NCBI GenBank assembly: GCA_029237695.1
Contig: CM055265.1
Location: forward strand, 84,004,447 to 84,068,446
Length of the DNA: 64,000 nucleotides
Origin: Conchocele bisecta
Lineage: Eukaryota; Mollusca; Bivalvia; Lucinida; Thyasiridae
Direction: 5' to 3'
This document shows, piece after piece, positions 47,226-56,274 of the stretch. The translations under genes and the position numbers were made by a program. Under the pieces are notes generated by a model. The model had not been told where the DNA came from and did no database searches. It saw nothing but the letters and a program-made list of their open reading frames with translations. The stretch's first letter is position 1. Every line of letters begins with the position of its first letter.

Positions 47226-47470
47226 ATAGTGGAGAATTTACCCTGGTCAGATCTTGTGTTTATAGAACGCCATTCTCATGCTCAAAATCAGGAAGTTTTA
47301 TTGGCCGAGGCTGAGCTGAGCTGAGATCGGCTAATATTAGCTCGGCTAATCAGACTGCATGATTTCGAGAATGTATTAGTAAATATATTTATCCTTCAGG
47401 ATCAAAAAACAAAAAGTTTTGAAAATTATTGACTCCCCATGTTAAATTGTACCTACTAAACCCATTGACC

Positions 47471-47777
47471 TGTAGCCTATTTCACCAACATTGCAAAGTA
47501 TACTTTTCTAACAAAGTATACTTTGAGGGAGTAATCATTTATTTTTCCTGAAATGCATTATTTCATACAAAAGTAACAACTGCATATATTTGATGATTAA
47601 AAGTATGCATAATTATTATACTGAATTTATTACATTATCACAGCCAAAATGGCTGTGATAATGTAATAAATTCAGTATAATAAAAATTAATAAATTTATC
47701 CTAAAATTGAAAATTTCTCCCTCAAAGTATACTTTGCTGCTAAAGTATACTTTGCAATTTTGATGAAATCAGCTACT
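47471..47777. mobile_element. MITE family M, copy 6 (complete); nearest AATAAA to WWOX
   Basis: GTAGCCTATTTCACCAACAT to TGATGAAATCAGCTACT with the paired CAAAGTATACTTT blocks; the central CAGCCAAAATGGCTG is a perfect palindrome. The first AATAAA motifs after the WWOX stop lie here (47665-47670 and 47679-47684). Confidence 0.8.
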
Positions 47778-47807
47778 GGCCTTAAATGACCATAGCTGTT
47801 GATAGGC

Positions 47808-48400
47808 TGTGGTGGCGACCCTTTAAGGTTGCCCCGATATCTCTTTTGTTTTAGCACTTTATTTGCTTTGTCCACAATCACCAACCACACTGAAGACTTT
47901 TGGGAGTTCCCCTTTTTTTAGCATGAGAAAACACACATTCGTACAATTTCCAATTTTATTCATCCAAAACTATTAATAATTAGTTCGCAATATAACATCG
48001 CTCAGAAGTATCAGTATTCAAATTTTCGGATATTTTAGTATCTCCGTATAGATTGACACTTGTAGAATACCCTAATGAACTCCTCAAGAAACTTTAGCAA
48101 GACCCCCTGAGAAATGGATTTACGGCTTTATATAATACGAATCCCGCCAAAATGGGACGATAAATACGTGAAATACGAAAATACCATGAGTCTAACATAA
48201 CCCGTGCAAATGACAACCTGACGGAGTATATAAACTACTGATGGAGCAAATCACTGGATTTACAATATAACGAGAAATACATGAAGCACGAGACGTGCCT
48301 GAATATACAACATCACGTGTATATAATAATCTGACGGAGTATAACAAACTACTGACGGAGCAAATGTTAATAATACATTTAAATCGCGATCTTCGCGACA
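47808..48400. mobile_element. Probable solo LTR, 593 bp, with 5-bp TSD
   Basis: Begins TGTGGTGGCGACC and ends TCTTCGCGACA (TG...CA), flanked by TAGGC at 47803-47807 and 48401-48405; excision restores the SINE GATAGGC...GTTAAACCCC. The interior has TATATAA-type boxes (about 48131 and 48227) and a roughly 118-bp near-duplication (CTGACGGAGTATA...CTACTGATGGAGCAAAT). TG..CA ends plus a 5-bp duplication indicate an LTR left after recombination. No internal LTR-element genes here. Orientation not determined. Confidence 0.7.
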
Positions 48401-48430
48401 TAGGCAGTTAAACCCCGACAAACAAACAAA

Positions 48431-48676
48431 CTTGTCCGTCCTTCCGTCCGTCCGTCCGTCCGTCCGTCCGTCCGTCCGTCCGGGCAGACATTCAGGTACT
48501 TATGTGGCTAGCCCCACAGGGTTATGGACTTGTTAAAGGATAGGGTTGGTTACAATTAGCCACCTAAGATATCGTTTTATGTGGCTAAAAGTGGTTTTAT
48601 GTGGCTAATATTTAACATGCGATAAGCCACATAGTTACCTGAAAGTAAGAACGTCCGTCCGTCCGTCCGTCCGTCC
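48431..48676 (+). repeat. (CCGT)n microsatellite interrupted by a MITE (48491-48643)
   Basis: CCGT repeats at about 48434-48482 and 48652-48674. Between them a 153-bp inverted-repeat element, TTCAGGTACTTATGTGGCT to AGCCACATAGTTACCTGAA, with inner GTTTTATGTGGCTAA repeats. Confidence 0.75.
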
Positions 48677-49379
48677 ATCCGTCACCAACCTTGTAACTCG
48701 TAAAACTTTTAAATCATACTAGCTACAGACCTGAAACTTGGTATGTAGCTTTCTTATGATGAATAGATGCGCAAAGTTTATTTTGATTCATGGATTATCT
48801 CCCCCTTTTTGACTTAGAATTTCACATTTTTGCTTTGTAACTCGTAAAACGTTTATTTAAACAGTACTAGCTACAGACCTGAATCTTGGTATGTAGCTTC
48901 CTTATGATAAGTAGATGCGCACAGTTTATTTTTATTTTATTTTTTTATTTGACCCCCTGGTAATAGATTATCTCCTCCGTTTCGACTTAGAATTTGGCAA
49001 TTTTACCTTGTAACTCATAAGACTTTTAAACCGTAATAGCTACATACCTGAAACTTGGTATGTAGCTTCCTTATGATGAGTAGATGCGCAAAGTTTATTT
49101 CGATTTTTTTATTCGACCCCAGGTCATGGATTATCTCCTCCTTTTCAACTTAGAATTTCACCATTTTGCTTTGTAACTTGTAAAACTTTCTAAACCGTAA
49201 TAGCTGGAGGCTTGATGCTTGGTATGTAGCTTTTTTATGGTGTGTAGATGCATAATTGAAGTTCTATTTATTTACTTTGACACTGAGCCATGGATTTTAT
49301 CTCCCCCTTTTGGACTTGCCTCGTTTACTATCAAAGTCATGTGTGGGGCATCCGTGTTCGATGAACACATTTTCTAGTT
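48677..49379 (+). mobile_element. Element J, copy 2 (hairpin and CTAGTT end)
   Basis: Four tandem units of about 165 bp (AACTCGTAAAACTTTTAAAT, GCTACAGACCTGAAACTTGG, TATGTAGCTTCCTTATGATG, AGATGCGCAAAGTTTATTT). 3' end: palindrome GTGTTCGATGAACAC (49354-49368), then ATTTTCTAGTT. Same terminal form as family H. The 5' end is not identified; it begins in the CCGT repeats after a SINE tail. Confidence 0.6.
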
Positions 49380-50520
49380 TTAACAAATCTAGATATTTAA
49401 CTGGATGCTCACTAGAGTGGGAGGATCAGTCTTCGCAGTAAACCAACATTATAATCCATTTTTCCACTAATACATATTCAAAATTCATCCACAGCTCCAG
49501 ATAAGGTGCGTATTGATCAAATTTCTGTGTTTATTTGCTCAATCCAACTTCAAGCACCTGTGTGATGAAAGAGATTTGAAACCATCTCTTCAGACCAGTC
49601 TTAAACAGCAGAGGAAATACATCGAGTGAGAGGCACATAAATTATGCGCAAATTGTGGCGACCGATTTTGAGATGGATGTCCAAAATGCACAGCCATGCA
49701 TGGACACAATTTGTTTTTAATATTTAATACAAATTACAGAGGCAAATGTACTGTGATGGTGCAAACCCATTCCCATCGATATGTTTTCTCTAGAATAAAT
49801 TATTGTTTGAAACTCACATGATTTTTGTTTACGAAACTGCCGGCTAACTGTTCACTGCTACCTAACTGTGAAGACCTAACTAAAGATAACAGCTGCTGCT
49901 GTATTCATACGCACGAATGCCTTGATTCATATTTTCCAGAATTTAACTGATAAACTGAGTCCAAAACTGTGAAAACTATGGAGAATAGTAAATGTAGAGT
50001 TTTAGATACAAAGCAAGACAGACCAAAATGCCATAGTATAAAGTTGGCACAGGGCACTATTTTCTTGGTCGTACTCGCCATTTAGGACTAGCGCGACAAT
50101 ATGGCTGCCCCCCCATAGAAATTTGCGTGACATAATATGCTAACTCAAGGGAGATAACATATAAACGCTTGACATTTACCATATATGACACCAACCGACA
50201 GGGGACCACATGTCACTTGCGACCAGTGTAGACCTAGATCAGCTGCGAATCTGCAGCATGAATGATTAGTTTTACACTGTACTCAAATCCAAAACTCTTC
50301 TCGAAATGCTGAGCTGACAAATTTGGCACACGGTCTACAGAATTTATACGTATTTATGTCCCTTCTCGGTCTGGTTATATACTCATAACCATACATGTAG
50401 TAGATTTGGCGCTTGTTTAAAATTGTATTATACTTGTTATGTGTTATGGGCCTATGGCCTAATTCACTGAATAAAACGTAATGTATTGTAATAAACAAAC
50501 AAACAAACAAACCAATCCCC
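49380..50520. other. 3' flank, nearly featureless
   Basis: Only a left part of MITE N (CAGCTCCAGATAAGGTGCGT at 49493) recognised. A reverse open frame at 50283-50546 has no motif. No coding call. Confidence 0.45.
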
Positions 50521-50524
50521 CCAT

Positions 50525-50995
50525 GCAGGCACCGGGGCGGGATCAACTGATCCTGAGAATAGTGCTGCAGTAGCCATTGCTTGTCGTAAAAGGCGACTAA
50601 ACTGGCTTAACGATTGGGTTCATACTTTCCGGAACCCACTATACCGGATTTGGCCCTCATGTACATTTTTGGCTTTCTTATGTGAGAGTTGAGTCAGGCT
50701 ATGCCCCATATATAAAAGTAAGATTAGCGCTAATCCTATTACTTTTAGGGGATGGGATAAATGATGCTGGTGTGGCGAGGGCCTGGCACCAGATCAGGTT
50801 GTTCTAATTTCAGGACTGAATATATATTTTGATTGTAAATATTGAGTTCTGAAGTTGGGATTTACCCCCCTCGGACAGGTGGATACGGGACACGACCCCG
50901 TTGACCCGTCTGCGTGTAGACTCCCTGAGACTTGTACCTCTATGTCAGAAAAGCGGACGTTAAACCCTATTCACTCACTCACTCACTCTAAACCG
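50525..50995 (+). mobile_element. SINE family S1, longest copy
   Basis: GCTTGTCGTAAAAGGCGACT, GGTTCATACTTTCCGGAACC, TTGGCCCTCATGTACATTTT, AAGTAAGATTAGCGCTAATC, GGCCTGGCACCAGATCAGG, CGGACGTTAAACCC and a CACTCACTCACTC tail. Defines the full S1 layout (about 470 bp). Confidence 0.65.
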
Positions 50996-51127
50996 GACAC
51001 AAAGAAAAGTTAGTTGTGATTATTTTTGATATGTTTTATTGCGACATGTATATACCCCCAATGATAATATATGTTGATAATCGCAGAGAATACTCGCTTG
51101 CCTTGTAGTAGTCATTTGTCTGTTTTA

Positions 51128-51196
51128 CAGTGAAACCTCTCTAAACCGGACACCCTGGGGACCTCCCAGGGTGTCCGGTTTAGAGAGGTTCCACTG
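51128..51196. mobile_element. 69-bp palindromic MITE, pogo/Tigger-like termini, TA target
   Basis: CAGTGAAACCTCTCTAAACC to its inverse, flanked by TA on both sides; nearly perfect arms of about 32 bp around CTGGGGACCTCCCAG. The terminus matches the widespread CAGTGGAACCTCTxTAAxCGGACAC type, which I associate with pogo/Tigger elements. A half terminus (CTCTAAACCGGACAC) is at about 50988. Confidence 0.8.
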
Positions 51197-51289
51197 TAAT
51201 GCATATACATGTATCTGAGACCCAGTGCTTTTGATATAAACTTTATGTATTATAATGTATATTTATAAATAAACAAGCTGTTAGTAGTG

Positions 51290-51500
51290 TATGGGTGTTT
51301 TTTATGTTAGAGGAAACCAGAGTACCCTTACCCGGTCCGGCGACTACCTTGTCATTTCGTTAAGCACCAATAAAAAATCAATCGATCCTCACCGTAGGTG
51401 TGAACAATACTTACATAGTATTTCCATCCAGTTGGTCTGTCGATCCCGTCTCTATATGACCTTAGCTGTTGCTGGGATGTTAAACCCATTTACTCTTTTT
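51290..51500 (+). mobile_element. SINE-like fragment
   Basis: CCCGGTCCGGCGACTACCTT, CTCTATATGACCTTAGCTG, TTGCTGGGATGTTAAACCC. Shares its 3' part with the tRNA-like SINE at 19206. Confidence 0.5.
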
Positions 51501-51605
51501 TTTTAAAACTGACTTCATTGGTCGAGTGTTACTGAATAACGTAAGTGTAATGACGCAATGTAACTTGTAAGCAAGTCTGCATGCTTTTTAACAAACACTG
51601 CATCA

Positions 51606-51821
51606 TATGAGACACGCCATGTGACTTTGTACATGTGGAGTATCTCATGAAACTTATTTACAAAATTTACGATATTTTCCGTAAATGACATCGAAAGATG
51701 AAAGATGACAAAATATTCATAGCAAATGCGTCATTTACAGAATCACATTTTCTGTAAATATATTTCATGAAAAATCGCACATGTTCTTACAGGGTACAAA
51801 ATCGCATGATGTGTCTCATAT
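51606..51821. mobile_element. Inverted-repeat element related to W
   Basis: CATATGAGACACGCCATGTG...ATTTACAAAATTTACG against its inverse ending GATGTGTCTCATATTTG. Non-coding. Confidence 0.6.
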
Positions 51822-52018
51822 TTGCATATTCTGAAGCATAAAATGTTGTTTGATAAAGAGACTACAATGCTCGTGTCTTTGATATCAAGATTATCAGGCT
51901 CGGCTCAGAAATTGCAGGAATTTCCTACTACTTTCTGTTTCACGAAAGCTGCCCAAATTTTGCGGCTATATAAACAATTCAAAAACAATATTTTTTTCGA
52001 TAATATTAAATCAAAGGA

Positions 52019-52404
52019 CAATTTAAGAATGAGCCTTCTTTTTATTTCATGAAATTTTGTCAAATATTGATTTTATTGGGAAAAAACAATTTCCCCATGT
52101 TAAATCCACATAGACATCTGCACAGAGTGAAGATGTCTATGGGGATTTAACATGGGGAAATTTTTAGAATTTCAGAAATACTGGACAGATTTCAAAATTT
52201 AATTTTTGCTTTCTTAGATCATTTCCAAGATATCTAGCCAGGTTTCGGAGTCAATTTCCGATTTTTTTCGTTTTCTGACTCGTCCCACAGCTCCTCCACC
52301 TCCTTTTCCCCCATGTATTTAATACAAATAAATTTTTCGTAATGAAATCAATATTTGACCAAATTTCACGAAATAAAAAGAAGGCTCATTCTTAAATTTT
52401 GATA
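52019..52404. mobile_element. 386-bp inverted-repeat element
   Basis: AATTTAAGAATGAGCCTTCT and TTTTTATTTC pair with the inverse ending AAGGCTCATTCTTAAATT; inner palindrome CCCATGTTAAATCCACATAG / CTATGGGGATTTAACATGGG. Followed directly by MITE M7. Confidence 0.75.
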
Positions 52405-52631
52405 GCCTATTTCACCAACATTGCAAACTAACCACTGCATATATTGGATGCTTAAAAGTATGCAGAATTATTATACTGAATTTATTACATTATCACAGCC
52501 AAAATGGCTGTGTTAATGTAATACATTCAGTATAATAAAAATTAATAAATTTATCCTTCAATTGAAAATTTCTCCCTCCAAGTATACTTTGCTAGATAAG
52601 TATACTTTGCAATGTTGGTGAAATAGGCTAC
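52405..52631. mobile_element. MITE family M, copy 7 (internal deletion)
   Basis: TAGCCTATTTCACCAACATT to AATGTTGGTGAAATAGGCTA; lacks one of the left CAAAGTATACTTTG blocks. Confidence 0.75.
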
Positions 52632-52668
52632 AGGTTTTGTATCATTTTATCATATAAGTTATATTTTA

Positions 52669-52854
52669 TCTCGCCCACATCAGTGAAAAGTGAGACATAG
52701 CAGTCACAATTCCAGCTATCGACATCAACAATCTCGGATGTACATCCGAATATTGAATATCGCTTGAACGTTAGTCAGATAGTTAGTGATAGCTGATATT
52801 GCTGGCTAAACATTTGGGTGACCTTGAACTTCTTTCTATTTTTGGGCGGTTGGT
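52669..52854 (+). mobile_element. Family E-like fragment
   Basis: ATCTCGCCCACATCAGTG...AAAAGTGAGACATAG resembles the 5' hairpin of E1; no 3' end found. Confidence 0.45.
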
Positions 52855-53692
52855 TGGAAGCATGTGATGGGTCCGTGTCGCTGTTGTCACCGTAGAATTT
52901 TTAGGAAGTGACTGTGGTGCGAAGACCCGTCACTACTAGGTCAGGTTATTCTAATTTCAGAGCTGAATATATATTACAATGGTGTCGGCTATTTCTGCGC
53001 ACCTAAGGCTTTCCAAACAAATTTATATGTCATTAACATCCCCATATTCAGTAAAAATTTCCTAAATATTCAATGCAGTTCAAAGACGCCTGTGCAGGTA
53101 AAAGATCATAATGTTCCGACGTCGGTAAGTGACGTAAATCGTGTGTTGTATAACATCACATGCGTGTTTGCAACGTCATTTTTGTTTCTGCTAATGCTGC
53201 GCATCTGGTAGTGTAAACAAAATGGCGAACAGTATTTTGTATCAACATTGGCATTAAACTTGAAGCAGAACTATCCAGTGACATCATGACAGGTTAGTTT
53301 CTTAGCTGAACAGTTCATTTAGTAAATAAGGCAGCTATTCCATCTGCAGGGTCTGAGGATTTTACACATTTTGACTATATTCGGAATAACTTCTTACCAA
53401 ACTATTGGAATGTGATAAAATTGTGCCACAGTGTAGCAATTACTCAGCTTGTTTATTCTGAAATCCACATATTTTATTATGACGTACGCAAGGCTAAATT
53501 TGACGTGAATTGCGCATTAGCCGATGCGCAGAATTAGCCGAAATGACAGTATATTTTTTCTGTAAATATTCAGTTCTGATTTTGGAATTTTTCCCCATCA
53601 CAACAGGTGAAATATTGGATTCGACTCCGTTAACCTGGCCTAAAATGACCTTAGCTGTTAAGGACAATCAAATCAAATCAAATATATTGCGC
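52855..53692 (+). mobile_element. SINE family S1 split by a TIR element (52979-53547)
   Basis: Left part to CTAATTTCAGAGCTGAATAT, right part from TTCTGTAAATATTCAGTTCT to CCTTAGCTGTTAAGGACAAT and an AAATCAAATC tail. The insert has ends GTGTCGGCTATTTCTGCGCA and (inverted) TCATTTCGGCTAATTCTGCGC, possibly with a TA target. The insert's interior is not otherwise recognised. Confidence 0.6.
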
Positions 53693-53751
53693 CTGCTTGC
53701 AATGTGTGCTAAACAGGCGGCGCTGTCTGCACCGATCCTGGTTTGTGTTGA

Positions 53752-53995
53752 TCCTTTCAACACCAAAGGCCTGTATAGTGGTATGATATTGGCAAAACAT
53801 GTAGATCCAGATGAGCTGGCTCGCAACGAGCCGTCTCATCAGGATCTGCACTTATTGCAAGTAATTTTCATATTTTTGAGAACAAAAACAACCCCTTTTC
53901 ATAAATTGACTAGTCCAAAAATCATTTTGTAATGGTTGGATTGATTGCAAAATTAACATATAGAAATTAATTCCAGTTACTTACGGGTGAAAGGG
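53752..53995. mobile_element. TTAA-type MITE family R, copy 5
   Basis: CCTTTCAACACC at the left, GGTGAAAGGG-TTAA at the right; centre GTAGATCCAGATGAGCTGGC...GAGCCGTCTCATCAGGATCT. Confidence 0.6.
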
Positions 53996-53999
53996 TTAA

Positions 54000-54295
54000 C
54001 TGCCAAATAGCAAGTGGCTGGTTCGGAGCATTCAAATTGTAATTTGCGGCTGTGATTGCAGAAATGGGGCTTATGGGATTTGTGATCGATGTAGCTCCTG
54101 ATCAAATAGCACACTCCTGTAGCCTGATAATGATCTACATGTACATGTATATTGCTTGTTAGAATCACATCGGGTGTTTTATTGATGGAATGGTGAACAG
54201 TGCAGATCCTGATCAGACTGCGGATGCACAGGCTGATCTGGATCTACAATGGTCACAAAATCAATATGCCCTATTTCTCCAGTTACTTTTAATCC
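54000..54295. mobile_element. Palindromic MITE family X, copy 2
   Basis: CAGAAATGGGGCTTATGGGA, GTGCAGATCCTGATCAGAC, GGATGCACAGGCTGATCTGG, ATTTCTCCAGT; same layout as 18453-18735. Confidence 0.55.
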
Positions 54296-54364
54296 ACAAT
54301 TAACAATGGGGTTCGTCCTTACCAGTGGATATGCGACTGTGAATGCGAATGCGACGGCGTAAAT

Positions 54365-55039
54365 TAACGGTAGGGGTTCCTCCTTATAGGAATCACAATT
54401 TGCCTGGTTTGTCCCTGAGGTAGGTTTTCATCTCTTTTGATACCTGCGAGTTGAATTGGGTTATTTCCCATTATAAAAGTAGTAAGATTACTACTGATCC
54501 TACTGATACTGCTTTTAGGAGGGGGCCAAGTGATTCTGGTGTGGCGAGGACCTGGCAACAGATCAGGATTATTCTGATTTCGGGGCTGAATATGTAGTTT
54601 ATATACTGTAAATATTCAGTTCTGATTTCCGGATTCCCCCCATGGGATTTAGTATTAAACCATTGACCCGGCCTTAACTGACCGTAGCTGTTGATAGGCC
54701 ATTAAACCCCAACAAACAAAACAAACAAAAATCATCCATACCAATCAAGATATCCTTGGTTTGGCTCTCCGGTACATTTTAGCTCTGGTTACTTGAGAGC
54801 TGAATCCAGTTATCCCCATTATAAAAGTAGTAAGATTAGTACTAATTTTATTTCTTTTAGCCAGTGATTTTGTGGTGACGACCTGACACCAGATCAGGTT
54901 ATTCTAATTGCTGAATATATATTTTCTGTATTTATTCAGTTCTGATTTTCGGATTTTCCCCGAATCCGGAAAGATGAAATATGTGATTCAGCCCTATTAA
55001 TCAGGCCTAAAATGACCGCAGCTGTTGACAGGCCATTAA
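54365..55039 (+). mobile_element. Two adjacent SINE family S1 copies
   Basis: 54365-54728: GGGGTTCCTCCTTATAGGAA through TAAAAGTAGTAAGATTACTA to TTGATAGGCCATTAAACCCC and AACAAACAAAACAAAC. 54752-55039: TTGGTTTGGCTCTCCGGTAC through CAGATCAGGTTATTCTAATT to AGCTGTTGACAGGCCATTAA, where the hAT-type MITE interrupts it. Confidence 0.65.
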
Positions 55040-55245
55040 CACAGGTGGAAGACTCGGACCTATGACACCAAAAAAATGCCTATTAAAAAAAATCCCATTA
55101 CCCCACCCACTGGTCTCGTACATTACCATCTCGTACATTACCATATAAATAGAAGATGGTAATGTACGAGACCAAGTGGGTGGGGTAATGAGATTTTTTT
55201 AATAGGCATATTTTTGGTGTCATAGGTCCGAGTCTTCCACCTGTG
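55040..55245. mobile_element. 206-bp palindromic MITE with 8-bp TSD (hAT-type)
   Basis: CACAGGTGGAAGACTCGGAC to its exact inverse; GCCATTAA at 55032-55039 and 55246-55253. Long, nearly perfect arms: about 60 bp outer, then GTCTCGTACATTACCATC paired near the centre. An 8-bp duplication and CA..G-type ends indicate hAT. Confidence 0.85.
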
Positions 55246-56274
55246 GCCATTAAAGGGACATATATCGGGATTCTTTGAAAAAATACTATGAAAAATTAAA
55301 ACCTGTTTCCATCATGATAAAGTGGTTTAATTGAAGATATATAACGATACTAGGACCGCTGAAATTTTTTTTTTGAACCACTATCTTAATTTTGTTGTTG
55401 TCTGCTGTTTATTTTCTATTTTCCATTTTTATCATGAAAAACATGCTTTGACAGCACTTTAGAATTATTTACAACATGCTTTGACAGCACTTCAGAATCA
55501 TTTCCATTGGGAATGATTCTGAAGTGCTGTCAAAACATGTTTTTTTTTAGAAATAAGGCAAGATATAAAAGCAACAGCAGACGACAATTTGTGAGTAGCA
55601 GTTTTAACATTTTTTTTTATGAAAATAAAAATGTGTTTTCATCATGGCCCTGTGTAAAGCGATTAAAATTGAAGATACATGACGATACTAGGACTTCTGG
55701 GTTGTTTCAATTTTCACCGATAATGGTACATAAGTATCAGATTTTCTATTTGATGAAATCTGATATTTATGTACCTATATGGCGTGGGTGAAAATAGAAA
55801 CAACTCGGCGGTCCTAGTATCGTCATATATCTTCAATTAAACCACTTTACACATGGCCGTTATGAAAACACATTTTTATTTTTATACGAAACGGTACGTA
55901 TTATGTTTTACTTTACACACGTTTTCTACATTTTTAGCCAGGGCGGGCGGGCGGCGGGTGGGCAGCGGGCGGCGGGCTGCGTCCACAATCAATGTTAAGT
56001 TTGAGTCCATTTCTTTGTTACTGTACCACCTAGGACCACCAAACTTTGACAGCTTCATTATCCTGGGGTGCCCACCACATATCACTGTCCAACATGTTAC
56101 TTTTTTTTTAACTTGACCCATTTTTTCCGTGCAGTCGACTTAGCCATTTTCAATGTTAAGGTTTCGTGTTTTAGTCCATTTCTTTGTTACTATGCCACCT
56201 AGGACCACCAAACTTTCACAGCTTCATAATCAAGGGGTGCCCACCACATATCACTATCCAACATGTTACTTTTT

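Larger units (their letters stand above)
47430..48430 (+). mobile_element. SINE family S1 split by MITE M6 and a solo LTR
   Basis: Parts: about 47430-47470 (ACCTACTAAACCCATTGACC), 47778-47807 (GGCCTTAAATGACCATAGCT, GTTGATAGGC) and 48401-48430 (TAGGCAGTTAAACCCC, tail GACAAACAAACAAAC). Together they reproduce the end of the S1 copy at 14989-15170. Confidence 0.7.

Noticed and set aside
47808..48400. A complete LTR retrotransposon
   Set aside because: Only one LTR-like block with its duplication; no gag, protease, RT or integrase sequence and no second LTR.
53225..53300. First exon of another gene (AAAATGGCG..., ATGACAG|GTTAGT)
   Set aside because: The short frame stops soon, the stretch lies between inverted termini of an insert (52979-53547), and no downstream exon is found.
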